Of a stretch of DNA of 64,000 nucleotides, positions 49,794-58,855 are shown piece by piece. Under the pieces are notes generated by a model. The model was not told where the DNA came from. It saw only the letters and a list, made by a program, of their open reading frames with translations, and searched no databases. A program made the translations under genes and the position numbers. The stretch's first letter is position 1; every line of letters begins with the position of its first letter. Origin of the DNA: Streptomyces cyaneofuscatus (GTDB lineage: Bacteria; Actinomycetota; Actinomycetes; Streptomycetales; Streptomycetaceae); contig NZ_JOEM01000025.1 in NCBI RefSeq assembly GCF_000718135.1, positions 26,874 to 90,873 on the forward strand. The letters run 5' to 3'.

Positions 49794-50492
49794 ATGCGAC
49801 GTGTAGTGCGGGGCTTCTGGGGTCCGAGGCCCGAGTCCGCCGACGCTCTGGCCGACCGGTGGCGGCAGACCCTGGACGGGCTCGCTGTCCTGGTCCCGCA
49901 GGCGGCGGACGCCTGGAGCCAGGTCCACGCCGACGGACCCGCGACGGCCATCACGGCCGACGGGAAAGCCCTGCTCGACGCGGTGCGCACCGCCCAGAGC
50001 GCGGCCGACTGGTCGGATCTGACCGGCACCGGGCTGCGGCTGGTCGGCACGGGCGCGCCCGGCTGGGAGGCGGAGGTCAGCGGACTGGCGGGCGGCCGGC
50101 CGGAGTTCCTGCTCCAGTCGCTCGCGGTGATCCTCCACGCCCCGGACGACGCCCCCGTCCCCGAGGAGGACATCCTCGCGCTCCTCGCCCGGGTCTGGGA
50201 GCCGGACTTCGGCGATGTGAGCGACGACGACGTACTGGACGCGCTGGAGGACGAGGCCGGGTACGCGGTCGGCGACCCGGTCGTGGGCCGGACCGGCTAC
50301 CTCTCCCCGGCCCGTGCCGCCCTCGTACCGGAGGATCTGGCGGCGGTCCGCCAGGAACTCCCCGGCGGCGGCGAGCTGTTGAGCATCGCGGCCCCCGGCG
50401 ACAGCGCGGCGGTGGTGCGCGCGTACGAGCGCCTGCGCGAGGCGGGGGCCCTGGCGCCGCTGCCCCGCCCGATGGACCGGGCGGTGCTGTGA
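49794..50492 (+). CDS. Predicted Imm52-type immunity protein
   Basis: This 232-residue cytoplasmic protein begins MRRVVRGFWGPRPESADALA and continues with RWRQTLDGLAVL. The WGPRxES start and the following helix match what I remember of the Imm52 immunity family, which is found next to Tox-REase-5 toxins. It has no signal peptide or membrane helix, as expected for a protein that neutralises a toxin in the cytosol. The ATG has GGAGGAGAG upstream, and it lies 81 bases after the toxin gene on the same strand. The family call is from memory and needs a profile search. Confidence 0.62.
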   Translation: MRRVVRGFWGPRPESADALADRWRQTLDGLAVLVPQAADAWSQVHADGPATAITADGKALLDAVRTAQSAADWSDLTGTGLRLVGTGAPGWEAEVSGLAGGRPEFLLQSLAVILHAPDDAPVPEEDILALLARVWEPDFGDVSDDDVLDALEDEAGYAVGDPVVGRTGYLSPARAALVPEDLAAVRQELPGGGELLSIAAPGDSAAVVRAYERLREAGALAPLPRPMDRAVL

Positions 50493-50529
50493 CCCGCGGA
50501 ATCGTCTTTTCGGCCGCCCGGGCCGCGCT

Positions 50530-51075
50530 GTGACGGCCAGGGCGGGGGAGCCCTTCGCGCTGCCCCGGGCGGTGGCAGAGGCCGAGCAGCTCCTCGCCAC
50601 CCCCGTACCGCCCACCGGCCCCACCACCGCGCAGGGCGACCCGGCGACGGGCGAATGGACCGCCACCGACGGCGCGGGCTTCCGCATCGTGCCGCTCTGG
50701 GAGGGCGACCCGCTGACCGGCGTGTACGCCCCCGAGTGGAACGACGCGGAGGAGGCGGCTGAAGCCCATCTGGCCGCCCTTGCCCAGGAGTTGGACCACC
50801 GCTGGGGCCCGCACGCCACGGTCCGCCTGCACGTGCCGCTGCGACAGTGGCAGCGCGGCGGCCCGCCCGTGGAACCCCTGTTCCAGGCGCTGTTCGCGGA
50901 GCACCTGTACGGGGACCTGACCGTCTGGGGGCCGGTCGGTGCGGCCGGCCCGGGCGGCTTGGGCGACCGCTGGTTCGCCGTGACGGTCGGCCACAGCGAC
51001 GGCGACGCGCCGCTGGTGCTGGCCGCCCTGGTCAGCGAAGGGCCGCTCACCGAACCGGACGACGCGGGGTGGTGA
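50530..51075 (+). CDS. Hypothetical protein downstream of the toxin/immunity pair
   Basis: I do not recognise this 181-residue protein. It is acidic and soluble, with the central motif FRIVPLWEGDPLTGVYAPEW and the segment VRLHVPLRQWQRGGPPVEPL, and no membrane helix. The GTG start follows the immunity gene by 37 bases, so the genes may be one transcript. It could be a second immunity or accessory protein of the toxin locus, or a separate stress protein; the sequence does not decide. Confidence 0.65.
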   Translation: MTARAGEPFALPRAVAEAEQLLATPVPPTGPTTAQGDPATGEWTATDGAGFRIVPLWEGDPLTGVYAPEWNDAEEAAEAHLAALAQELDHRWGPHATVRLHVPLRQWQRGGPPVEPLFQALFAEHLYGDLTVWGPVGAAGPGGLGDRWFAVTVGHSDGDAPLVLAALVSEGPLTEPDDAGW

Positions 51076-51111
51076 ACCACCGCCCCGCCGGACGTGGCCG
51101 GGGCCGCTGGT

Positions 51112-51117
51112 AGGGTC
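51112..51117 (+). promoter_or_regulatory. -10 hexamer TAGGGT of the cis-prenyltransferase gene
   Basis: TAGGGT lies 35 bases before the ATG at 51153, giving a leader of about 29 bases that includes the ribosome-binding sequence GGAGAGGG. Confidence 0.45.
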
Positions 51118-51152
51118 CTGCGGCATCGCCCGGCATGTGATGGAGAGGGTCC

Positions 51153-51935
51153 ATGAAGCTGCTCCCCCTGTTCCTCCGGCGGCCCATCGAAGCGGTGTAC
51201 GAGCGCCGGCTGGCCAGCACCCTGGTGGGTCTGCCGCGCCCCCAGCACGTCGGGATCATGGTCGACGGCAACCGGCGGTGGGCCCGGAAAGCCGGGCACA
51301 CGGACGTCCGGGAGGGCTACCGGGCGGGCGGCGCCAAGGTGACCACGTTCCTGGGCTGGTGCACGGCCGCCGGGATCGAGCACGTGACCCTCTTCATGCT
51401 CTCCGACGACAACCTGGGCCGCCCCGCCGAAGAGCTCGGCCCGCTGATCGAGGTCATCGAGGAGACCGTCCGGGACATCACCGCCGAGGGCCGGGACTGG
51501 GAGGTCCAGGTGATCGGCTCGCTCGACCTGCTGCCCGGCGCCAGCGCCCAGGTGCTCAAGGAGGCCACCGCGGCGACGACCGGGCGCGGCGGGCTCAAGG
51601 TGGACGTGGCGGTCGGCTACGGCGGCCGGCGCGAGATCGTCGACGCCGTGAAGCGGGCCTTCGAGGAGCACATGGCGGCGGGCGGTGACCCCGCCGACCT
51701 GGTCGCACGGTTCGAGATCGACGACATCTCCCGCCACCTCTACTCACCCGTGGCCGACCACACCGACTTCATCATCCGCACCTCCGGCGAGCAGCGGCTG
51801 TCCGGCTTCCTGCTCTGGCAGTCCGCCTATGCCGAGATGCACTGGGTGGACTGCTACTGGCCGGCCTTCCGGCACGTGGACTTCCTGCGCGCCCTGCGCT
51901 CGTACGCGAACCGGGAACGCCGCTTCGGCAAGTGA
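51153..51935 (+). CDS. Isoprenyl transferase (UPP synthase/cis-prenyltransferase family)
   Basis: This 260-residue enzyme adds isopentenyl units in cis configuration to an allylic diphosphate, supplying polyprenyl carriers for cell wall synthesis. Catalytic motifs are HVGIMVDGNRRWARKAG, VTLFMLSDDNLGR and DFIIRTSGEQRLSGFLLWQS, the last differing from the usual RLSNF by Gly in place of Asn. It may be a short-chain (Z,E-farnesyl-type) rather than the main decaprenyl synthase, as actinobacteria have several. The ATG has GGAGAGGG upstream. Confidence 0.93.
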   Translation: MKLLPLFLRRPIEAVYERRLASTLVGLPRPQHVGIMVDGNRRWARKAGHTDVREGYRAGGAKVTTFLGWCTAAGIEHVTLFMLSDDNLGRPAEELGPLIEVIEETVRDITAEGRDWEVQVIGSLDLLPGASAQVLKEATAATTGRGGLKVDVAVGYGGRREIVDAVKRAFEEHMAAGGDPADLVARFEIDDISRHLYSPVADHTDFIIRTSGEQRLSGFLLWQSAYAEMHWVDCYWPAFRHVDFLRALRSYANRERRFGK

Positions 51936-51967
51936 CGGGCGCGCGGCACTTCGAGGCCGGAGCGCCC

Positions 51968-53149
51968 CTACAGCCGCGCCCGCTTCACCGCCATGTGCAG
52001 CAGCAGCCGGTCCTCGCCGTCGCCCAGGTCGAGGCCGGTGATCTGCTCGATGCGGGAGAGGCGGTAGTAGAGCGTCTGGCGGTGGACGCCCAGCTCGGCC
52101 GCCGTCCGGCTCGCCTGGCCCGCGCAGTCCAGGAACACCTCCGCCGTGTGCGCCAGCTCCTTGTGCAGCGGGGTCAGCAGGGCGGCGACCGCCGGGTCGG
52201 CCGGGTCCGTGCCGGTGCCCGGGAGGGCGGTGAGCAGGCGGTACGGGCCGATCGCCGACCAGCGGGCGACCGGGCCGAGACGGGTCTCGGCGCGGGCCGC
52301 GCGGGCCGCCGCCGTGGCCTCGCGCCACGAGGCCGGCAGCGCGTCCAGGCCCCGGCGCGGTGCCGCGATCCCTCCCGTGGCCCCCGGGCCCGCCCCCGTA
52401 CGCAGGCGCTCCGCGGCGCCCGTCGCCGGGTCCAGCCGGTCCGCCGAGCGCAGCCGGATCAGCGCGGCCAGCGACACGGCCCCGGTGCCGCGCGGCCCGG
52501 AGCCCGCCGGCCCGCCGGCCGCCGCCCCGGTGATCGTCGCCAGCGCCGCCGCCGACGCCACTCCTCGTACCGACGGCGTGTCCTCCGCGCCCCACGGGGT
52601 CACGCACACCACCGCGTGCAGCCCCTCCGCGTCCTGCCCCAGCGCCTCCCGCAGCGCCGCGACCGCCGTGTCGTGCTGCCGACCGGGCCCGGCCGTCAGC
52701 ACGGCGCCGAACTCCCGGGAGAGGTCCGCGCCCGCCCGGGCCTCGTCCGCGAGCAGCGCCCCGATCCGGGCGGTGACCTCCATGGCGGCGGCCAGCCGCT
52801 CGTCGGTCGGGCCGGGGTCGGTGTCGAGGAGCCAGACGTAACCGAGGACGACACCCCGATGGCGTACCGGAAGGCAGATCCTGTCCCGGAAGACCCCGGC
52901 CTCGGGCGCGGCGGGGATGCGGACCGGGCCGGTCGCCCGGGTGATGCCGAACCCCTCGAACCAGGCGCGGACGGCGGGGGTGGAGCGCCGGGTCAGGATC
53001 GAGCGGGTGCGGACCGGGTCCATCGCCGTGTCGTCGTCGCTGTCGTGGGCCCCGAAGGCGACCAGGCCGAAATCACGGTTCTCCAGGGTGGCGGGGGCGC
53101 CGAGGAGGGCGGAGATCTCGTCGACCAGTTCCTGGTAATCGCCTGTCAC
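51968..53149 (-). CDS. PucR-family transcriptional regulator (likely proline-catabolism activator)
   Basis: This 393-residue regulator has a variable N-terminal sensor half and a C-terminal PucR-type helix-turn-helix: [20 protein letters not shown] followed by [14 protein letters not shown]. Such proteins activate a neighbouring catabolic operon. It is divergent from proline dehydrogenase, and proline-responsive regulators of this type are known in Streptomyces at this position. I chose the GTG at 53147-53149 ([16 protein letters not shown]); the longer frame adds an unlikely 20 residues. Confidence 0.88.
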   Translation of the reverse strand: MTGDYQELVDEISALLGAPATLENRDFGLVAFGAHDSDDDTAMDPVRTRSILTRRSTPAVRAWFEGFGITRATGPVRIPAAPEAGVFRDRICLPVRHRGVVLGYVWLLDTDPGPTDERLAAAMEVTARIGALLADEARAGADLSREFGAVLTAGPGRQHDTAVAALREALGQDAEGLHAVVCVTPWGAEDTPSVRGVASAAALATITGAAAGGPAGSGPRGTGAVSLAALIRLRSADRLDPATGAAERLRTGAGPGATGGIAAPRRGLDALPASWREATAAARAARAETRLGPVARWSAIGPYRLLTALPGTGTDPADPAVAALLTPLHKELAHTAEVFLDCAGQASRTAAELGVHRQTLYYRLSRIEQITGLDLGDGEDRLLLHMAVKRARL

Positions 53150-53361
53150 TCCGCCATTCTCGCACCCCTCCCCGCCTCCCTTCATACAGATGTCTGAGAT
53201 GGCGGCCACGGATGCGTGACAGGTGTCGATGGCACAGGGCGGGAGCGGTGCCTAGATTTCACAGTGGTTATCCGTGCCGTACCGGTCTGTTCATGCCCGT
53301 TCACCTACGTTCATGTTCGTACCGTTACGGCCCCTCGTCCGTACATTCGTGGAGGTGCCCC
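53150..53361. promoter_or_regulatory. Divergent control region of the proline-utilisation genes with 10-base GTTCA repeats
   Basis: GTTCA occurs at 53289, 53299 and 53309, exactly ten bases apart, followed by GTTCGTA at 53314. Repeats on one helix face suit a cooperative activator and lie 40-70 bases upstream of the dehydrogenase gene. The regulator encoded to the left is the obvious candidate. Confidence 0.5.
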
Positions 53362-54288
53362 GTGCTGGGTCCCGTGATTCTCGCCGCATCCCGCAGCGAC
53401 AAGATGCGCCGGTTCATCTCGGCCGCGCCCGGCACCAAGCAGGTCGTCGACCGCTTCATCGCCGGGGAGACCGTCGACCAGGTCGTGCCGATCGTCGAGG
53501 ACGCCGCGGACAAGGGCCTGGAGGTCACGCTCGACGTCGTCGGCGAGGACATCACCACCCCCGCGCAGGCCGAGGCCGCCCGTGACGCCTACCTGGAGCT
53601 CATCGAGCGCCTGAAGGCCCTGGACCTCGGCCCGCGCGCCGAGATGTCCGTCAAGCTGTCGATGTTCGGCCAGGCGCTGGAGGGCGGCCACGAGCTCGCC
53701 CTCGCCAATGTGCGCCCCGTCGTCGAGGCGGCGGCCGCCATCGGCACCACCGTCACCCTGGACGCCGAGGACCACACCACCCTCGACTCGATGTTCGCCA
53801 TCCACGAGGAGCTGCGGAAGGACTTCCCGCAGACCGGCTGCGTCATCCAGTCCTACCTCTTCCGCACCGAGGACGACGCCCGCCGCCTGGCCGCCGCCGG
53901 CAGCCGCGTCCGCATCGTGAAGGGCGCCTACAAGGAGCCCGCCTCCGTCGCGTACCAGGACAAGGCCGAGATCGACAAGGCGTACGTCCGCATCACCCGG
54001 ATCCTGATGGAGGGCGAGGGCTACCCGATGATCGGGTCGCACGACCCCCGTCTCATCGCCATCGCCCAGGAGCTCGGCCGGCAGACCGGGCGCAAACTGG
54101 ATGAGTACGAGTTCCAGATGCTGTACGGCATCCGCAGCGACGAGCACATCCGGCTCGCGGCCGAGGGCCACCGGATGCGCGTCTACACGGCGTACGGCAC
54201 CGACTGGTACGGATACTTCATGCGCCGCCTCGCGGAGAAGCCGGCCAACCTGCTGTTCTTCGGCCGCTCGATCCTCACCAAGGGCTGA
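53362..54288 (+). CDS. Proline dehydrogenase
   Basis: This 308-residue FAD enzyme oxidises proline to pyrroline-5-carboxylate and is monofunctional, as usual in actinobacteria. Motifs: VTLDAEDHTTLDSMFAIHEE, GCVIQSYLFRTEDDARRL, RIVKGAYKEPASVAYQDKAE and ANLLFFGRSILTKG at the end. The GTG at 53362 has GGAGG six bases upstream, and the in-frame extension is not needed. The next gene, 53 bases downstream, does the second step, so proline goes to glutamate. Control is likely by the divergent PucR-type regulator. Confidence 0.95.
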   Translation: MLGPVILAASRSDKMRRFISAAPGTKQVVDRFIAGETVDQVVPIVEDAADKGLEVTLDVVGEDITTPAQAEAARDAYLELIERLKALDLGPRAEMSVKLSMFGQALEGGHELALANVRPVVEAAAAIGTTVTLDAEDHTTLDSMFAIHEELRKDFPQTGCVIQSYLFRTEDDARRLAAAGSRVRIVKGAYKEPASVAYQDKAEIDKAYVRITRILMEGEGYPMIGSHDPRLIAIAQELGRQTGRKLDEYEFQMLYGIRSDEHIRLAAEGHRMRVYTAYGTDWYGYFMRRLAEKPANLLFFGRSILTKG

Positions 54289-54341
54289 GCAGCCCCCGGG
54301 CTGACCCACACCCCCGCCGACACCAAGGAGACAAGGCACTC

Positions 54342-55973
<1,632 letters not shown>

Positions 55974-55981
55974 CGCCCTTC

Positions 55982-56010
55982 CCCGGGGCGCCGCAGCACG
56001 ACGCCCCGGG
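55982..56010 (+). terminator. Terminator after the proline operon
   Basis: CCCGGGGCG (55982-55990) pairs with CGCCCCGGG (56002-56010), nine perfect pairs. A second imperfect hairpin (56016-56033 plus a GC-rich dyad near 56046-56075) follows before the convergent nitroreductase gene, so termination is probably bidirectional. Confidence 0.7.
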
Positions 56011-56119
56011 CTCCAGGGCCTTGACGAAGGCCCCCTGAGCACCGTCCCCCGACCGGTCCCCCAACCGGCCGGGGGGCGGTTTCCATGTGCCGTCCCGTAC
56101 GAGGCCGTCGGCGGGCTCC

Positions 56120-56830
56120 TCAGATCTCCACCAGCACCTGGTCCAGCGACTTGCGTACGAGGTCGGGGACCTCGCAGTCGTCGGCGGGATGGCCCACGGG
56201 GATCACGGCGAACGCCTTCTCGTTCTCCGGCCGGCCCAGCACCTCGCCGAGGAAGCGCATCGGGCTCGGGGTGTGGATCAGCGCGGCGAGCCCGGACAGG
56301 TGCAGGGCGCTGAGCAGCATCCCCACCGCGATGCCCACCGACTCGTCCACGTAGTAGTGCTTGCGCTTGGTGCCGTCCTCGCCGAGCCAGTAGCGCTGCT
56401 GGAACACCACGATCAGGGCGGGCGCGTCCGTCATATGGGCCTTGACCGCGTCGGTGCCCAGCGGGCGCAGGGCCGCGAGCCACTCCTCGCCGAGCCGCCC
56501 GTCGTAGCTCAGCTTCTCCTCGTGCTCGGCGGCCTCCCGGATCCGGCGGCGTACCTCGGGGTCCTTGACCAGGACGAAGGTCCACGGCTGCTGGTGGGCG
56601 CCGGAGGGGGCGGTGGCCGCGCAGGCGATGGCGTCGCGCAGCACCTGCTCGGGGACCGGGTCGGGGGAGAAGGCGCGGACGGTCCTGCGCTCGTCCATGC
56701 GCTCCCGCAGCCGGGCGGCGCGGGCCAGCGACTCCTCGGGGGCGGTCCGCTCGGGGCAGTAGGGGGCGGGGCGGTACGGGGCGCCGTGGGTGGGCGACCA
56801 CTGCCGGGGTGCGGGTGTCGTGTCGGACAT
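56120..56830 (-). CDS. Nitroreductase-family flavoprotein resembling iodotyrosine deiodinase
   Basis: This 236-residue FMN protein has the fold-defining RRTVRAFSPDPVPEQVLRDA and ATAPSGAHQQPWTFVLVKD, followed by HYYVDESVGIAVGMLLSAL, then GRPENEKAF and VPDLVRKSLDQVLVEI. These match, in my memory, mammalian iodotyrosine deiodinase closely. The three substrate-gripping residues of that enzyme (Glu, Tyr, Lys) align with Glu105, Tyr109 and Lys130. Bacterial homologues can dehalogenate tyrosines, so this may act on halogenated phenols. It is divergent from the protease gene. Confidence 0.85.
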   Translation of the reverse strand: MSDTTPAPRQWSPTHGAPYRPAPYCPERTAPEESLARAARLRERMDERRTVRAFSPDPVPEQVLRDAIACAATAPSGAHQQPWTFVLVKDPEVRRRIREAAEHEEKLSYDGRLGEEWLAALRPLGTDAVKAHMTDAPALIVVFQQRYWLGEDGTKRKHYYVDESVGIAVGMLLSALHLSGLAALIHTPSPMRFLGEVLGRPENEKAFAVIPVGHPADDCEVPDLVRKSLDQVLVEI

Positions 56831-56890
56831 GGGCGCAGTGTGCGCGGCGGGGGCGGCCGGGGGAAGCGGGGGACCGGCCAGGGCGGGGGC

Positions 56891-56924
56891 CGGTCCCGGT
56901 CAGTGTCCGCTGACCGGGACCGGT
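56891..56924. promoter_or_regulatory. Perfect 14-base-stem hairpin in the nitroreductase/protease divergent region
   Basis: CCGGTCCCGGTCAG (56891-56904) and CTGACCGGGACCGG (56911-56924) pair perfectly with a six-base loop, followed by TTGTTTG. It looks like a terminator but stands upstream of two divergent genes, so it could be an operator, an RNA element or the end of an unseen transcript. Confidence 0.5.
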
Positions 56925-56982
56925 TGTTTGCCGGCGTACGCCTCGGGGCGCTCCTCGGGGCACTCCTCCAAGTGACGCGGTC

Positions 56983-57011
56983 TTGTGGTGCAGGTAATGA
57001 ACATGTCAAAT
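56983..57011 (+). promoter_or_regulatory. Candidate promoter of the S1 protease gene
   Basis: TTGTGG (56983-56988) and TCAAAT (57006-57011) are spaced by 17 bases, a fair vegetative-type match, and the transcript would start about 40 bases before the ATG at 57059. Confidence 0.35.
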
Positions 57012-57058
57012 TCCTACTCGGTACGTCCCCACACGTCACCCGAGAAGGAGCTCCCCCC

Positions 57059-58135
57059 ATGAGACGCAACTCCCGCGCCCGCCTGAGCCTTTCCCTCCTG
57101 CTCGTCGCCGGTGCCCTCGGCCTCGGCGCCACCCCCGCCACCGCCGCCGAGGTGCACGCCGCCGCCGCTGCCACCCCCTCGGCGATCCCCTCCGCGTCCG
57201 CGTACGCACTCGACGCCGCCGTCGAACGCACGCTGGGCGCCGACACCGCCGGAACCTACCTCGACCGGAAGACCGGCGAGCTGGTCGTCACCGTCACCAC
57301 CGACCGGGCCGAGGAGCAGGCCCGCGCCACCGGGGCCACCGTGCGCCGGGTGACCCGCAGCGCCGCTCAACTCGACTCCGCCATCGCGACCCTGGAGGCC
57401 GAGGCGAAGATCACCGGCACCTCCTGGGGCATCGACCCGCGTACCAACCAGGTCGCCGTCGAGGCCGACTCCTCCGTCTCCGCACGGGACATGGCCCGCC
57501 TCGAAGCCGTTGCCGAGCGGCTCGGCGGAGCCGTGAGCATCAGCCGCGTACCCGGTGTCTTCCACCGCGAGGTGCTGGGCGGCGGGGCCATCTACGGCGG
57601 CGGCAGCCGCTGCTCGGCCGCCTTCAACGTCACCAAGGGCGGAGCCCGTTACTTCGTGACCGCCGGACACTGCACCAACATCTCCGCCAACTGGTCCGCC
57701 ACCTCCGGCGGTTCGGTCATCGGCGTCCGGGAGGGCACCAGCTTCCCGACCAACGACTACGGCATCGTCCGCTACACCGACGGCTCCTCGCCCGCCGGAA
57801 CGGTCGACCTCTACAACGGCTCCACCCAGGACATCGCCTCCGCCGCCAACGCCGTCGTCGGCCAGGCGATCCGCAAGAGCGGCTCCACCACCAAGGTGAC
57901 CTCCGGCACCGTCACCGCCGTCAACGTCACCGTCAACTACGGTGACGGGCCGGTCTACGGCATGGTCCGCACCACCGCCTGCTCCGCCGGAGGCGACAGC
58001 GGCGGCGCCCACTTCGCCGGTTCCGTCGCCCTCGGCATCCACTCCGGCAGCTCCGGCTGCTCCGGCACAGCGGGCTCGGCCATCCACCAGCCGGTGGTGG
58101 AGGCGCTCCAGGCGTACGGCGTCTCGGTGTACTGA
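57059..58135 (+). CDS. Streptogrisin-like secreted S1 serine protease
   Basis: This 358-residue pre-pro-protease has a signal peptide (MRRNSRARLSLSLLLVAGAL, cleaved near residue 30), a pro-domain (about 45-170) with the inhibitory foldase segment, and a mature chymotrypsin-fold domain. The triad is visible: His in FVTAGHCTNISANW, Asp in FPTNDYGIVRYTDG, Ser in CSAGGDSGGAHFAG. Cysteines suit the disulfides of the Streptomyces proteases A/B. The ATG has GAAGGAG upstream, and a strong terminator follows. It is probably an exported nutrient-scavenging protease. Confidence 0.94.
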   Translation: MRRNSRARLSLSLLLVAGALGLGATPATAAEVHAAAAATPSAIPSASAYALDAAVERTLGADTAGTYLDRKTGELVVTVTTDRAEEQARATGATVRRVTRSAAQLDSAIATLEAEAKITGTSWGIDPRTNQVAVEADSSVSARDMARLEAVAERLGGAVSISRVPGVFHREVLGGGAIYGGGSRCSAAFNVTKGGARYFVTAGHCTNISANWSATSGGSVIGVREGTSFPTNDYGIVRYTDGSSPAGTVDLYNGSTQDIASAANAVVGQAIRKSGSTTKVTSGTVTAVNVTVNYGDGPVYGMVRTTACSAGGDSGGAHFAGSVALGIHSGSSGCSGTAGSAIHQPVVEALQAYGVSVY

Positions 58136-58148
58136 GCCGGGTGAGATG

Positions 58149-58185
58149 CGGGGTACGGAGCCGCCTCGACCGGCTCCGTACCCCG
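58149..58185 (+). terminator. Terminator of the S1 protease gene
   Basis: CGGGGTACGGAGCCG (58149-58163) pairs perfectly with CGGCTCCGTACCCCG (58171-58185), 15 pairs with a seven-base loop, 13 bases after the stop. Confidence 0.9.
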
Positions 58186-58234
58186 TATCGCCCCTGCGTG
58201 CCTGGTGGGAGCGGGTGCCTGGGAAACTGGGATC

Positions 58235-58786
58235 ATGACCGAGCTCCCCGCGGTGCACGCCGCCCACACCTATGAGCTGACCGCGGCTGTACGGGACGAG
58301 ATCCGCACCCTGCTGGACACCGCCTTCGAGGGCGACTTCAGCGACGACGACTGGGAGCACTCCCTCGGCGGCGTCCACGCCCTGGTGCGCGACACCGGCG
58401 GACTCCTCGTCGCCCACGGCTCGATCGTCCAGCGCCGGGTGCTCCACGACGGCCGCTCGCTGCGCGCCGGATACGTCGAAGCCGTCGCCGTCCGCCCCGG
58501 CCGCCGCCGCCAGGGGCTCGGCCACCGGGTGATGGGCGCGCTGGAGCGGGTCGTCGACGGGGCGTACGAGTTCGGCGCGCTGTCCGCCTCCGACGCGGGC
58601 GCCGCGCTCTATGCGGCCCGCGGCTGGCAGGTGTGGCCGGGGGGCCTCGCCGCCCTCGGACCGCACGGGACGGTGGCGCTGCCGGAGGAGGAGGGCTCCA
58701 CGTACGTCCGCCCGGCCGCCGGGCACGTACTGCCCGTCGCCGGCCACCCGCTGGTCTTCGACTGGCGCGACGGCGACCTGCTGTAG
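58235..58786 (+). CDS. GNAT acetyltransferase resembling aminoglycoside 2'-N-acetyltransferase AAC(2')
   Basis: This 183-residue protein matches chromosomal AAC(2') enzymes of mycobacteria from memory: FEGDFSDDDWEHSLGGVHAL, GYVEAVAVRPGRRRQGLGHR, YEFGALSASDAGAALYAARG and the ending FDWRDGDLL. These cover the substrate and acetyl-CoA sites. Whether it acetylates aminoglycosides or another polyamine is unknown. ATG at 58235 gives the standard N-terminus; a GTG at 58205 is in frame. Three 18-21-base tandem repeats span its stop codon. Confidence 0.82.
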   Translation: MTELPAVHAAHTYELTAAVRDEIRTLLDTAFEGDFSDDDWEHSLGGVHALVRDTGGLLVAHGSIVQRRVLHDGRSLRAGYVEAVAVRPGRRRQGLGHRVMGALERVVDGAYEFGALSASDAGAALYAARGWQVWPGGLAALGPHGTVALPEEEGSTYVRPAAGHVLPVAGHPLVFDWRDGDLL

Positions 58787-58825
58787 CGCGACGGCGACTT
58801 GCCGCGGGACGGCGACGTGCCGCGG
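58766..58825. repeat. Tandem repeats spanning the stop codon of the AAC(2')-like gene
   Basis: Units are 58766-58786, 58787-58807 and 58808-58825, each containing GACGGCGAC and TGC. The first encodes the C-terminal RDGDLL and stop, and the others are non-coding copies. Confidence 0.75.
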
Positions 58826-58855
58826 AACGGGCGGTCAATTCCCTTCCGAGCGTCC

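Noticed and set aside
47274..51075. Toxin locus as a recently acquired genomic island
   Set aside because: No integrase, transposase, tRNA, flanking repeats or obvious shift in base composition; it lies between core genes serA and a cis-prenyltransferase gene.
48108..51737. A 1209-codon minus-strand frame across the toxin locus
   Set aside because: It runs antisense through four plus-strand genes and has no domain; GC shadow.
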